Below are positions 1 through 12,235 of a stretch of DNA of 64,000 bases, one piece after another. The position numbers were made by a program, and so were the translations under genes. Under the pieces are notes generated by a model, which ran no database searches, was not told where the DNA came from, and saw only the letters and a list, made by a program, of their open reading frames with translations. The DNA is taken from assembly GCA_030062745.1 (NCBI GenBank), contig CP099848.1, forward strand, positions 7,523,501 to 7,587,500. Reading direction: 5' to 3'. Origin of the DNA: Capitulum mitella. Taxonomy: Eukaryota > Arthropoda > Thecostraca > Pollicipedomorpha > Pollicipedidae. The first letter of the stretch is position 1, and each line of letters starts with the position of its first letter.

Positions 1-499
1 TCTCGGACCCACAGAGAAAAAACCTCTTCTGGGTCGCTTCCTGAGATTTCGGGAAGCACCCCCGGTCTGCTTCCGTACTTCCAACTGCAGTATGTATGTT
101 GAGCCAATCCTGAATGGTCCCTGCTCCACGATTCGGCTCAGCGTGTCATTACGGGTGTCGCGGCGAGCGGCCGAGCGGACAGGACGATTGAGCTGCCGGT
201 ACTCGCTCGACTCACACCCCCACACCCAAGCGTTACCCGGCGCCCAGCCGTGAGCTCCCTCGTGGAGGCAGAGACGGGGGAATGGTCGGATTGCGCGTTG
301 TCGCATTTCTCATTGGGGAGTGCTGGTCAAGTATGGGTGAAAAGTTTGTCAAAAAGGTGTTCCGTTTGTACGCAACAGTTGTTGAGTTAAAAACAGCCCT
401 ATATCAGCACGGTGTACGTCATCAAAAACCGCTACCCGATCGATTCGTCGAACACAGTACCACTGAACGATTGTTTTACGGTTGTTTCCTGGGAACATC
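1..499. other. No gene recognised
   Basis: No recognisable coding sequence. The decayed LINE copy described next would continue into this stretch on the minus strand, but I find no reverse-transcriptase motif in it. Confidence 0.5.
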
Positions 500-1185
500 A
501 ATGAGAACGCGAACAAACTAGTGAGATCAGCGGAAAACGCAGTAGAATAATCACAATGTCACAGTTATCAACAACACATATATCTAGACAAGATCTGGTA
601 GCAAACGTGGGCGAGATAACAAGCTGAAACGGTGGGGGCTCTGATAAAAATTCGTCTTGCTGCTGCCGCGCAATGTCGCTCTTGGTCCTCAGGAAGTCGC
701 AGTTAAGGTCGCAGCAGGTCACGACCGTCGCTCCTGGGTGGTCGACGAGGACGCGCCGGAGCTAGGTCTCGAGGTCTCCGAAGTCCGCTCGCAGTGCAGC
801 TGCGATATGTCGCGGCGGTCGGCGCAGGGAACCGATGATCAGCTGCCGCCCACGGTCCAGCTTCAGCAGTGACCTGACGGCTTCCAGCCTGCTCTCGAAA
901 CTGCGTTAAATGGGCAACTTCAGAGTCGACGACGCGATGCCGGCGTTGCGAGCACAGCAACATCCTCGTATCCTCTGCCGTCGCGACGATCGACCTTTGA
1001 TAGGTTGTGCCTGGGCAGAGTAAGAAGGCGGTCAGGTCTAGCCGGCTTCAGCCATGTCTCTGGCAGCGTCACGACAATGCAGTCCTGGCGGTGGAGCTCT
1101 TGAGAGAGTTCCAGCAGCATCGGCTTGAGCGACTGGATGTCCGTTCACGCGCCCACCTGCTCTGTGAAAGCCGTCAGCCACAGCG
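500..1185 (-). pseudogene. Decayed LINE fragment, endonuclease (EEP/APE) domain
   Basis: Read on the minus strand in several frames, this stretch resembles the exonuclease-endonuclease-phosphatase domain of a non-LTR retrotransposon. Around 1165-920 the frame gives DIQSLKPMLLELSQEL, then VTLPETWLKP, then a D-R-R-D-G-R-G-Y segment and DVAVLA, the usual order of an APE-type domain (N-x-x-S-L, ETW, R-G-G-V-A). Around 720-560 another frame gives VVTCCDLNCDFLR followed by QLVISPTFATRSCLDICVV, matching the 'GDFN' block and the 'PT..S.LD' block near the domain end. The pieces are in different frames and stops interrupt them, so it is dead. No reverse transcriptase follows. The LINE clade cannot be set from this. 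Confidence 0.68.
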
Positions 1186-3075
1186 CGGCCGAAGTCGCGG
1201 CCCAACGGCGGCAGGCACACAGTCAGCCAGCCGGTTCCGTGATGGGGCTTTTGACTGCGTGATAAATGCAGGTGCCTCAAAGCGTAGGCAAACTAGGTCA
1301 GCAAATTAAAGACGTCCAAGGTCAATTGATGAAGACATAATGTTCATTCTTTGTCTCAAGATCTACCCGAATTATCCCACCTGAATGTTGCAGCGATGCA
1401 TTTTGTCGACCCCCGTTGATCTCGAATCACCTCAGATTTCCTAAGTGGATCATCTGACTTAAGGATACGAAGGGGTATTCTGCTTACTAACAACGCACCA
1501 GACTGTGTTATACTCAATTTTGACGAAATGCAGCATTTTCAAATACTGACCTTGCTTCGTTTTGCGCAGTTTCATCAGCAGACCAATTTTCCAGCAAATT
1601 TTGTTGCGATCGGATGAGGACACCTGGATTAAGAAAGAGGGACTACTTATCTATGGTTTGACCTCGTTTGGCCTCGATAGACTTAACCTATGTCATTCAG
1701 TTTCTGTAGGTAATAAGATAACTTGGCCGGCTTCCTTTCCTCAAAGTTTTGCTGGAGTCGGTATAAAAGGTCAGAAGACAGAGGGGAAATATACCTTCCT
1801 CCACCGGTACGTCGAATTCTCAGAATCCCCTCCAGCGTGCGTTAACTTAAAGGGGGCTCTACAAACAGGATGCTGGAGACGAATGGGGTATGTGACCCAT
1901 ATAGCGTGGTAGAGGCTTTGAATAGTAAAACAGGGATTTATCTTATTTGAACAGGGATTTATTTCATTTATCTGTTAAGAAGAAGTAGAGATATTTAAGA
2001 ATGTATTGATTTAAGAAAGGATTTATCAGTGTCCTTTCCATATATGTCGACTATCATGACGTATCTTTCACAGCGCCGAACTGAGCCAACTTGTGACTGG
2101 GACCTATGTTTGCTCACGCATATATTTCCATGTGATGTAAGTGCATATTCGAACACGCATAATTGTTGCATGGAGAATCTTCATGTGTGCCACGCGAATC
2201 TTTGTTCAAAACACTCAGGGACCGAAAAAGTTTCGAATTAGTGATATAAGGCTAACAGGGCCTTCACTAACAGGGCCAATGAAAACAACTTGACATCTCT
2301 TTATTATCGATATCATTGATATATCCTAACGACTAAGGTATGTCAAGCTGTGACGGAATATTCGGGCTTTTTACATCAGACGACCCTTTTACTCAATCAG
2401 TCAACATTGATTCAAGAGCATTGCTCTAATGCACATTTTTATATACGACAAACTGCCTTTCCTGGAACAGAGGAGATCTTTTCATTCAATGCCATAATTA
2501 CGGCATAATCATGCCGATAGCTGGGATACCAAACAAGATATTTTCATTTTGCTTGATCGTTTATCCTGATGTTGATAAGCATCCTTATGACAAGTAAATC
2601 CCGATGATTCGCTTAGTCTGAAAGTGGTAATGCATTATAAACCCTCTGAATGTTCAGATTGATTCCCCGGTTGCACGCATTCAGGATGACGAGAAACTCG
2701 CCTTGACATCTCTATGAATGGCCGTGCGCACGTTTTCATAATCTCCTTCACTTGGCTTGCCAGCAGGAGCATATCAAACAAGTGTCCTTATAAAGTCATC
2801 GGTAAAGCAGTCAGTCCGTAAAACTCTCACTGGACATTTGTCGCAAACTTCTGGTCATATTGGCTAGGATTTCGTCCATTTATGTTTAACATTATTCTTT
2901 TTCCACCTGTTTGACACGCCTTTGGTGCATGATTCAGCCATCCATAAAACTCTACACGAGACTTTTTCCGGTGTGGCTTTCTTGCATGTGCTCAGATGAT
3001 ATGAAATCCACTACGAAACAGAAAGTTGACTGTGGGTGCCTCTCAGAATTCTCATGCATTTCATGTGATTACTCT
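1186..3075. other. Intergenic, no gene recognised
   Basis: AT-rich sequence with short open frames that resemble nothing I know and lack codon bias. No RNA gene or clear repeat seen. Confidence 0.5.
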
Positions 3076-3205
3076 TTAACCGGGCATTGACTGGGGAATT
3101 TCGCCACCATCCATTGACTGACACCATCACCAACGTCTGTCTCAAGAATCAACCCGTCTATCTTGAGAACTAATCGTCCGATTCGGCTGATTCAAACACC
3201 AATCA
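3076..3205 (+). mobile_element. Family-2 repeat end (TTAACCGGGCATTGACTGG type)
   Basis: Starts with TTAA followed by CCGGGCATTGACTGG and continues with the same segments in the same order as the reverse complement of 59215-59342 (TTCATCACCGTCCATTGACTG, then CTTGAGATTCAATCG-like, then CGATTCGGCTGA). Other relatives lie near 51494, 54300-54600 and 5640. Only one end is recognisable here. Confidence 0.55.
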
Positions 3206-3459
3206 ATGGCGCCAAATCTTGCAGCCTTGTGACCAAGGTCAGCGGAAGTGGGGGTCCGGGGCAAGACTATGTCTCCGCCCCCCCCCCCCCATTTATGATC
3301 TTGGGGAGTCTCGTAAGAATCTGAACAGAAAAGAAAATGGGGATAAAAGCGACGAACACGCTAAAAACCAAAAAGAAGAAAGGAAAATGCAACTATGCAG
3401 GCAAGGAAGTAGGCACATGGCGTGCGTGTCCTTCCAAATCTTACTTTGTTAGGGGCCTC

Positions 3460-4060
3460 AGCTTCTTCCGGTAGGGAGAAACTGAGATTCTTTGGGCCTC
3501 AGCTTCTTCCGAACAGGCTGGACCCAAAACTGGCCTGAGACCTCGAACTTACAATTTTTAAGGGGCCTCGCGAAATGGACCCGGCTGGCCTACCCCGACA
3601 CACAGTTCGGACACTGATAGGGGGCTGGCTTCCATCCAACAGAGGGTCTCGCGTTGATTGCACTCAAAGGTGGTCCAGCGAACAGGACCTCACAGAATTA
3701 ATGAACCAGAGTGGCCTGTGCTAAACCGGGGCTCGAACCCTGTTGGGCAGCCCCAGCTTAGGTCCGAAAGAGGGCCTCCCACCGATTATCATTCAAAAAC
3801 AAAACAGGGCCCGGGAACCTACAGTTTTTCGAAAGGCCTCATAGAATGGACACGGGAGGCCTTCGCTAAACCAGTCGGGTCTCGGGGGCCGCACCAGCAG
3901 CCGTCCGTAAGAGGGCCTGCGCGAATTACGCTCAAAAGTGATCCAGAGACCGGGAACTTACAGTTTTTAAGGGGCCTCGTGGAATGGACCCGGCAGGCCT
4001 CTGACGGAGTTCGGACCATGTTAGGGGCCCCCGGCGTCCATCCAAGGGCGGAAGCTGATC
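3460..4060 (+). repeat. Degenerate tandem array, unit about 136 bp
   Basis: The phrase GGGGCCTCGNGRAATGGACC recurs at about 3560, 3695 (diverged), 3833 and 3969. Each is preceded by a version of 'gggaacttacagttttt' and followed by 'ggcaggcct' and a TTCGGAC or CTCGGG segment, giving about four units of 134-138 bp. A shorter duplicated phrase, GGGCCTCAGCTTCTTCCG, stands at 3451 and 3496. The open frame of about 166 codons across 3658-4158 is a by-product of the array. Confidence 0.65.
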
Positions 4061-4889
4061 TGTTTGCGTTATCCTCCATTTTTAACATTGTATCAGTTCG
4101 TGAAGACTCCTCCACACAATGGCTGTTCGCGCCCAGTCAGTACAATGTTAGCATATAAAACACATCATTGTGTTACGTGTCGTTATATATTAACGCAAGA
4201 ACATTGCGTTTTGTGCTCAGTAAATGTGACGGCTTTCCTAATTTTTGTATCAGGTCGCAAGATAATTAGACTTGGATTCCGTTGCCACTGCGCCAGTTGC
4301 CTCGGCTTCCGACCAGCTGTCTGGCTGTGGACGTCAAGAGTTCACGGTGGGACCACACTGTGCCCCACCTGCCGAGTTTAGCGGTTGAATGGCAGAGTTC
4401 ACACAACGCACGACTGGATCGTGGACCTACCCTGCCCGGCCGGGCGAAATACGACTCCCATTAAGCGAAATATGGGCTGTTTTGGGGATGAGGGCCTTTT
4501 GTGGGAATGGGGCCTTTCAGGATGAAGGGGCCCCGAAATTTTGCTTTGCCCCCATGATCAAATGCTTTCCGCCGTCACTGCCTGTGACATATGCATTTTG
4601 GGAGCCCCGGTGACGTTACAGATCAGATTTAATATGAGAAGTGGCTATTTTCTACAGAGTTACCTAATCACAAAAAAGCAAGCCTAGACTAAAGTTTACG
4701 TGGCAATATGCTCCTGGCAGCTTAATCTCATATTCTAAGGGCCACCTGACCCAAGGCCATAAAAGGTCGAGGTCATGGGTTGGTTCAAAATTGACCTCCA
4801 TTATAACGTGTCATACAATGAATGCCTCCTAGCCCATTTGATACGAAGATTCTAAAAAAGAACTTTCAGTGTGCCTTGGACAGAAAAAC
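4061..4889. other. Intergenic, no gene recognised
   Basis: No coding signal. A short run of 'ggggcctttnnggatgaagg' phrases at 4480-4540 resembles the minisatellite at 7860-8095. Confidence 0.45.
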
Positions 4890-5230
4890 TGAAATGACCC
4901 CGATTATCGTGCACATGCAACACAGGAATATTTTGTAGCATCAAACTTGGAATGCCACAAACACCCTAGTGACTTTCATCTGACATCTTTGGATGACCTT
5001 ACAAGTCAGTTTGTCTTTTGTTGTACATTTCCGCGAAATTTTGCGCAACATTGCAAAGGCCAATATCTCTACACCGGTCATCCAGAACGTCAGACGCTAC
5101 CAGTTTGCTCGCTAAGCTGGGATCTGCATAAAATACCAAAGGTCAGACTACTCAAAATATTGCAGGGTTGCAAGAAACTGCTTCATAAGTTCGTTGCAAA
5201 AAAATTCTGTAATCTCAGAGTAGGTATCTA
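4890..5230 (+). repeat. Family-4 dispersed repeat, copy 1
   Basis: Aligns by eye with the reverse complement of 58560-58930. Shared phrases in order: GCACATGCAA, GATGACCTTNCNAGTC, TTTCSCGRAATNNTGCRCAAC, GCAAAGGCCARTATSTCTACACC, AGAACGTCARACG, then a segment around AATATTGCANNGNTGCAAGAAA. Both copies allow a short similar peptide (KGQYLYT / KGQYVYT), but frames do not stay open jointly. I treat it as a non-coding repeat of unknown class. Confidence 0.6.
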
Positions 5231-6739
5231 GCTACATCCAGAAATCGATTCATTCAGTTCCTCCTCTAAAATGTATTGTCACTGGAACCGGAAAATGAAA
5301 AATTCCTATTGCACCTAGGAGGACCTAGCATGAAGCCAGAGAAACTCCATATTGGACTCTCGGGTCATGCTAATGTGCAATGCAAGCCCCAGTCACCATG
5401 CATTGTGAAAGCACCGGCAATAGCCGAACAACCGCCGTCCCCGTAGGCAATACGGCGGTGAAGTAAAATTGGACGTCAAATCGCAAAACATGGTCGTCTT
5501 TGTGACGTCATTAGGACGTGACCTAGGATGACCTTGTCTTCAAATTCTGTTTAGTATGTGCACATTTGATGCAAGGAAGGGCACCGAAAGTTTTAGGACG
5601 CTGTATTCATTTGTTTGGGAAGTATCTAAGAAATGAGGCGAAGGGTCGTTGAACGCCCCCTCCCCCCAGTCAATGGAGGGCTAATAAAGGCAGCAATGTA
5701 CTCATTCAGTAACACAACAAATGCGACGTTCAGTTTCCTATGTACGTAATTAGCACGGGCATTCCAGATGCCAAGTTTGGTTTGTCTGCTTGCCATTTTA
5801 TAGTTTTTAATCACGTTAGAACAGCTGATGCAGATGCTTTTTCCTGCGTAATGGAGACTTCCAAATCCAATATTTTTGCTGCAACTGTTCTTTTGCTGTT
5901 CTTGTGTTCTACGTATCTTTTGCAGTGTCTTCTACATCGTGCTAACTATCCTCTCGCGTAAAATAATTAATGCTCAGATAAGAGTAAAGATTTCCGTAGT
6001 TCATGGAAAAAAACAAAACTTAAACTGATCACTTAAATGCAGGCATGAAATCTCAGTTGTGTTGAACTTGCGTCATGCACTAAATGTATGTCATTCGCTT
6101 GACGTCTGATGTGAGTCAACAATCCAAATATTTTCCCCTCGGATCCCGTCCTCCCGTACGTGTTTCGCACACACACATATGTATAGCATGGTAGCACCTC
6201 AGCAATGAGAAATGGCGCAAGTAATCGTCGAATTGAAGTAACAGCGAATGGTGAACTTCATAACAAATAAAAATGCTTGTAGCAGATGTGTGGATGGCTA
6301 TGTCAATAACTGTATTTATAGCTTGCGCAAGGTGAGAAATGACCGCATCGGTTTTCATTTGACCTTAGGCCCCAGCCGATGTTGTAAAGCTGGAGGTGCT
6401 AATGTTCGCCATATTTTCTCTGCAATGGTTGCCGTGGCCGTCCAAATGCCTGGCAGTCATTTGGCGTCAAGGTAGTTCAGCAAGCCAGCCATGAGGACTC
6501 GCAGTCAGTTATCTGCAGTGAAGTCCTGCCTGACACATTGCAGGACTTCGTCGATGCCGGCTCAGTTATGGGACGTTTGTCTCGTAAAGAAATCCTTCTC
6601 AGTATTACAAACGACAAAACACGGTACTTCGACGCGGACACGTCTTTGGTCATTCGAAAGACTGTAATGGATCCCCCATCAGTACATTTTATCCAGCTGT
6701 CCGCATTGTTCCGCGGTCAGTATCCTTCCACCGTCCACT
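5231..6739. other. Intergenic, no gene recognised
   Basis: Nothing coding seen. A partial family-2 phrase (CCCCCAGTCAATGGAGGGCTAA) lies near 5660-5685. Confidence 0.45.
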
Positions 6740-7110
6740 TCATTATCAACCATGCAGCGGAAATTCCGCCATCCTGCTCGCCGCTGTGTGGTCGATGCAG
6801 CTGCGCGGCGGGCCGGGATGCGAGGTGCCGCCTGGCCGGATGACCAGACTGTGTGGCGTGCGGTCAGGCCCGGCGCCTGCTGCATCTGACTGCACGCCCA
6901 CCCCCTCCCCTGGCCCGGCACGAGGCAGCCGGCGGCCGGCCGGGCTCGCGTGCCCGCCAGTCGTCACCGGCCGCTGCCTTGTCAGGGTCGGCCAACGACT
7001 CGGCCGGCCGGCACGCATGGTCTCGGACTGCCCGCAGGCGCCGGGGACAAAGGCTGGCCTGACGCGCCGCCGACACCGCCCTCTGACGACGCGCCCGAGG
7101 GGGGGGGCGA
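6740..7110. promoter_or_regulatory. GC-rich, CpG-rich patch
   Basis: About 370 bp of strongly GC-rich, CpG-dense sequence between AT-rich flanks. Long open frames exist on both strands at once, as expected of GC-rich DNA, and none resembles a protein family. It may be a CpG-island-type promoter or an eroded exon. No TATA box or clear factor site decides between these. Confidence 0.3.
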
Positions 7111-7690
7111 CCGTCTGCCGACGTTGCGCCGTCAAGGGACAAGAGGTCAAGCCATCAAGGGAAGAGGTTCCGATGCGCTGGCGGGGTGTCTATACGGAAG
7201 TTAATGCGTCGTAAAATCGTCTTAATTATTACAGTCCCTGGATGGCTGATGAGAAACGTATAAGCTGCTCCTGAGTCGTGGCTGGCTGACAAATACTGCA
7301 GTCAGCCGCGCTGTATGTCACGAGCACACAGAAAAAAATGCTGCCAGCGTGATTCTGACGGTAATGTGATAACCGCATGACACCGACTCTATGGGAAATA
7401 TTACGCAAACCGCCGGCCGCCTGCAGGCGGCCGCTACTAGATCATTGAGTCACTGCTTCTCTGATGTGCTTCGGCTGAGAAAAAAGGAAGAGTTCGACAC
7501 AAAAACGCACGTACGAAAAAAGTGTTAAGATTCCGCCGATTACAGAGCTGTCGAGACTCGTTCAGCTTTCGAAGCATGACATGGTCGGACGGACATGGAC
7601 CGAGAAGCGCGATGACAGCGGACTAAAAATTGTTATGTTATAAAGCATTGAAAAAGAGATGAAGAGGAGGGAACAGAAGGAGCCGGGAGT
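7111..7690. other. No gene; contains a 20-bp perfect palindrome
   Basis: Nothing coding. At 7414-7433 lies the perfect palindrome CGGCCGCCTGCAGGCGGCCG, which does not extend past either flank. Confidence 0.6.
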
Positions 7691-7757
7691 GAGAGAAATG
7701 GGGAGACACCGAGAGAGAGGGAGAGAGAGAGGGAGGGAGAGAGGAAGAGAAAGAGGC
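7691..7757 (+). repeat. GA-rich microsatellite
   Basis: Purine tract of GAGAGA and GGGA units with minor interruptions. Confidence 0.85.
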
Positions 7758-7859
7758 TTCATGATACCTTCTGAGCTCCCAAATCCAGGATGATTATACC
7801 GAAAAAGTGCTCACCACCTGTCACCTGGCCGCTGCCTTGTTATAGCCGGCCGGCAGGCG

Positions 7860-8095
7860 TGACTTCTTTTTTCGCCCATGAAGGAGCCCCTTTGCTCAAA
7901 CAGGGATCCTTTTGGCCCGAAAAGTGGGGCCCTTTAATCCAAAAACTCGTTTACTTTGATAGAGACGTAGGCATTCTTGTCTAAAAATGGACCCTTATTT
8001 GTCCGAAAGAAGACTCTTTCCACCCTTGAAGAGAGCCCTCTTTGCCTGGACAGGACCCTCTTGGTCCAAAAAGTAGGCCCTATCAACAAAACAAA
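7860..8095 (+). repeat. Degenerate minisatellite, unit about 25-35 bp
   Basis: Phrases of the form 'gnccctttgnccnaaaagngggaccctt' recur, for example at 7880, 7915, 7985, 8030 and 8060, with strong drift. Related phrases occur at 4480-4540. Confidence 0.5.
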
Positions 8096-9014
8096 TTGGA
8101 ACATTGTGACCCGCCAATGAGCAGAATGCTGGACGCGACCGCTATAGTTCTTCTTTTTCATATTTTCCCACAAAATTAGAGGAACGGAGAGTAACTGAGA
8201 GTCACTGCTCTTCGGGCACTTGTTTACGACTTTCTTTTCAGGGGCCTGGTGAGCCAGGGTCCTTCTGACCCGGCCCAACGGCCCCTGAAAACCTGACGAG
8301 GGGCTTTTGCATCCTCAACCCCCGCCCGTTCTCCCCCCCCCCCCGCTCCCCCGGGTGTGCTTCTGGCTTGCTGAGTAGAACTCACCACCACGCACCTCCC
8401 CCCAACATTACAGATAAACATTAACCCGTGCTACGATGTTAATCATAAAGAGATGACCTGAAATGCCCTGCAACTCCTCCTCCCCCCTTTAATCCGGACG
8501 TTCCGCCGTCCACAACCGCATATCTATCACTCGAGAGGACGGCAATTTCGTCGATGCCTCGTTCGAGTGCGGCCAAGACTAGGTCCGAACATTTTCGAAA
8601 TGAATACTGGCAAAGTTTATCAACCGTTTTCGGGTTTAGTTAATGCAGTCTTTTTCTGAATGGTTTTCACGCGCACGCGCAGGCCAGGAGGAGCATCATG
8701 GAGCAAGATAGCCATTGTGTGTCCCGCCACTCAAAAAAGTGGTGGGGCACACGCGTCTCACTGGCGCCGATGGTAGCTACATACATTTTTGGGTATGGGT
8801 GTGTCTGATGCAACGGTGCAGCCAGAGCGGGAGGACGGGAACCGTCCCCCTCAGCCCCGCATTTTGGGGGGAGGCGGGGCACGCCCCCTTTAGGCCCGCA
8901 TTTTTTCTTGTTTAATTAATAGCACGGATACAGCGAGCGAGCTGTTTTGCCGTACTCCATTTACGGAAATGCGAACCGGTAATCAATAGGGGTCTTCTTA
9001 GTGAAGCCATTGCA
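8096..9014. other. No gene; poly-C tracts
   Basis: Holds C-rich tracts at 8331-8345 and repeat-like phrases (AGCCAGAGCGGGAGGACGGG near 8820) resembling retroposon ends. Nothing coding seen. Confidence 0.4.
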
Positions 9015-9107
9015 CAATGTTTTTCCAGCAGACGATTTTCCTATGATTTCAGTTTTTACCGATCTCCGTCCCCTTCCCCTTTAAGACAATCCTGGCTGCG
9101 CCCCTGG
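9015..9107 (-). mobile_element. Family-3 short repeat copy (minus)
   Basis: The reverse complement starts CCAGGGGCGCAGCCAGGATT and continues through GTCTTAAAGGGG and ACTGAAATCAT to AAATCGTCTGC, the order seen in the copies at 43161, 46541 and 47638. The class is unknown; the phrase resembles 3-prime ends of non-LTR retroposons in many animals. Confidence 0.55.
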
Positions 9108-9599
9108 TCTGATGCAAAGGCATACAGTCAAGGAAGAGGCCATTCGAAGCTGTGGACGCCTTCCTTTGGGTTCGAAAATTCAGGGGCGTAGGAACCGTGA
9201 GGCAAAGGCAGCTGCCCCACCCCCATCCTCTCAACTTTGGCAACATTAAACATAAACCCTATGGCGATGCATGGAAAGGAATGATGTAATATCACGTTTG
9301 TCCCCCCCCCCCCATGTTCAGAGAGGCTCCTCCGCTATAGCGAAAATATAGCGTTTTTTTACGCACCAAACATCAAAACTAACTTTCCGGAACCTCGAAA
9401 AAATGGCCTAAATTCGAGGAGTTTTCAGTTCTGCCAAGTGAATACGGGAGTTGGATCTGTCGTGGCCCCCTCCTTGACGCAATACGCCTTCAAACACCTA
9501 CGCCCCTGTTCTCGTCCATGGTAGAGTTCTATAGTTTAATTACTTGCGTTTCATTTTACCTTACAAGTAACTACGTATTTACGCTTTTGTAATCTAATG
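9108..9599. other. No gene recognised
   Basis: Contains a second retroposon-like phrase (GGCAAAGGCAGCTGCCCC near 9200), similar to one near 60720, and a poly-C tract at about 9302. No coding signal. Confidence 0.4.
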
Positions 9600-9740
9600 C
9601 AATTTAACGTAAAATAATTATATATATTATGCAATTATTTTACGTATATATATATTACATTATATATAATATGTGCATATATAATGTGTATATATATATA
9701 CATTATATGTATAATATATATAATGTAATATTAATCTAAT
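9600..9740. repeat. AT-rich low-complexity block
   Basis: Dense TATATA and ATATAATGTA units with many self-complementary segments. Confidence 0.8.
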
Positions 9741-11690
9741 GTAATCTGTGTTATCTAACGCAGGATAGCCACTCCGTAGACGTCTTCAATACATACCTAT
9801 ATACATACATGCATACACACATAGTTTCTACATTGCAAACGATTGCAGGTGAAATGTGCAATGCTGAGAGACGATCTGGGAATCAACAGGTGGGGCCTAG
9901 ATGGCTGTGCAAGAGCACAAGAAAATGCATCCCTGCGCTGATGTATTTGACTCGGCGTGTTTGTCTCGTATTGGAAACGCAGATACTGGAGCTGCCAAAT
10001 GCGACACTCGGTAGTTGTGCGTGCGGATAAGTGTGACTGGGGCAAAAGGATTTGTTTCTGGGAATATTTTCTATCGGTCAAAGCAGTCATGAGTTAGGGA
10101 AGGTTGAGTATCTTCCCTTCACAGACCCTTTATTGACAGGAAATATTTGAGGGAGAATGTCGTAAGAGCGCAGTGATTGTAAAACGAAACACGACATGAT
10201 GTGACGCAACATTGAAGTTATTGGCGCATTGGAAGCCGTCTTTTGTTTTATGTGTGGAATTCCATGGCAGGGTCTCGGGGTCTTGGTAATCGCAAAACTA
10301 ACATTTGTAGGATCTGTCAGTTTTCCAAGGTACATTCGCGGTAAACAGCCGACGCGCTGGTCATTTGTTGGCATTATGTCAGCGTGTATCTGCAGCATGG
10401 CATAGAGCGCATGTGGTGTCCTTGCATACAGCGTGCTTCTCACCTACAGCGCGTGGCTTACATGCCCTTACTTTAAGGTGTTTGCTCATTTCATACGTTG
10501 TTTTCTGTAATGCCACTAGGCTTTCTGTGACCAATGCCAGTTCTCTTTGAACTCTGGCTGTTGGAATGGAGCTTACTACCTTGGCTGCATTTCTTACTTC
10601 AGAAAACATGAAGGTATTGTGGACACTTATTGGCTGACTAGTTGTGCCAGTTATTGCCTAGTAGCCAATTAGTTGCATTATTAGATCACTGGGTAATAAG
10701 TCACCTGTTGTAAAAAAATTATTGAATGTACAAAAAAGATGCATACAATGTGTGATATCCATGCTACTTATGTAGTAATGTTATAACAAGTACCAGTTAA
10801 TTGCAGTTGTCATTGAGAAGTATTCCAGTAAGATTTTGTTAGATCCTGCTAGCATGTTCTATGATGGTTAAGGTTTGGTGGCATTTGGGTTCATAAGTTC
10901 AGAGCATAGGAATGCCTGTAGTCAAAAAAAGTGTGTTTTCACTGTTTTGAGTGTGATTGGCCTGACCTGGGGTCACAAAGGTCTGGAAGGAAATGGGCCA
11001 TGCAACACATTTTTACCATGCTCTTATTTTTTTAAGAAAAAATAGCATAAATGGCATAGAAACCATACAGCAGATGGTTTGAGGGCAAATTTCCATGGTT
11101 CAATGATGCCTAATATTATTCCAAGATGAAGAACGTGGAAAAATTGCCAAATGATATGATTGCTCCATTTCGTCCTGCCATGTGTCTGTTTTGTTTGTGC
11201 TGGGATTCTGTGGTAATGAATTCAGAAAGGGCTTAGCTGCCTGCAGCCTCTTGTGTCATTTACTGTTGATGTCATCAAAAGTTATGTAGTAAATAGGGCA
11301 TCCTTGGAGCAAAGGCAATGCAAACAAAATGGCACTTCTGGTCAACAGTAAAATTCAGCCCGAACGCTTACTTCCAGGGAAAATAATCGTAGTAGTGGTT
11401 GCATGGCGTTTCAAATGCAATATTGATAAGTATTACTTACGATTTCAGCCGGAAAAACCTGAAACACACATTATTTCCCCCGAAACAAATTGTGTTGTCA
11501 CTGGTGTGCTAACCGCCAGACGCTCGCATAGGGATTTTTGATGTTTCTGCATTAAATAGTTTGTTTACGTGAGATCTCGACGCTGATTGGTCGTTGGTCG
11601 GACTCAAGGTCCAATCAAGAGTAATAAAAAAGTTTTGGGGGAATAACTAATGCGATATAAATTATCTTTAAAATAAAAAAGTTAACTGTT
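9741..11690. other. Intergenic, no gene recognised
   Basis: AT-rich and CpG-poor after about 10600. A segment at 10865-10995 (GGTTTGGTGGCATTTGG ... AGAGCATAGGAATGCCTGT ... GACCTGGGGTCACAAAGGTC) recurs in diverged form at 12893-13030 and partly at 13060-13115, so a local repeat exists. No protein recognised. Confidence 0.5.
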
Positions 11691-11694
11691 GTAA

Positions 11695-11768
11695 AAATAA
11701 TAATAGTAATAATAATAGCAATAATAATAGCAATAATAATAACAATAATAAACAATAATAATAAAAAA
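11695..11768 (+). repeat. AAT trinucleotide microsatellite
   Basis: Runs of AATAATAAT with occasional AGT, AGC and AAC variants. Confidence 0.88.
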
Positions 11769-11935
11769 GTAAAAATATTACAAAGATGGCAAAGTGTAGT
11801 TGCAATTTGAAAAACACAAAAAAAACAAAAAGCAGTGAAATAAAATATCTGAAAAAAATCACCGAACAAAACTGGAAAATATTAGGAAGTGAAATAAAAC
11901 AAGAAATAAAAATTTACCCCAGCCTAACATAGTAA

Positions 11936-12235
11936 CCAAACCTAACCTAACCTAACCTAACCTAACCTAACCTAGCCTAGCCTGGCCTGGCCTAACCTAA
12001 CCTAACCTAACCTAACCTAACCTAACATAACCTAACCTAACGTAGCCCAGCACAAAAAATCACGGAACAAAACTGGAAAATATTAGGAAGTGAAATAAAA
12101 CAATAAATAAAAATTTACACTAGCCTAACATAGTAACCTAACCTAACCTAGCCTAACCTAACCTAACCTAACCTAGCCTAACCTAACCTAACCTAACCTG
12201 ATCTAACCTAGCCCAGCACAACCCAACCTGGCAAC
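11936..12235 (+). repeat. Interstitial telomeric repeat, (CCTAA)n = (TTAGG)n
   Basis: Three long runs of CCTAA pentamers with CCTAG and CCTGG variants. TTAGG is the telomere unit of most arthropods. An AT-rich unit of about 95 bp (starting AAAATCACNGAACAAAACTGG and ending GCCTAACATAGTAACC) precedes the first run at about 11857 and is repeated at about 12056 before the second. The block is therefore a two-fold composite, not one simple array. Its place among unique sequence points to an internal site or a non-telomeric satellite. Confidence 0.88.
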
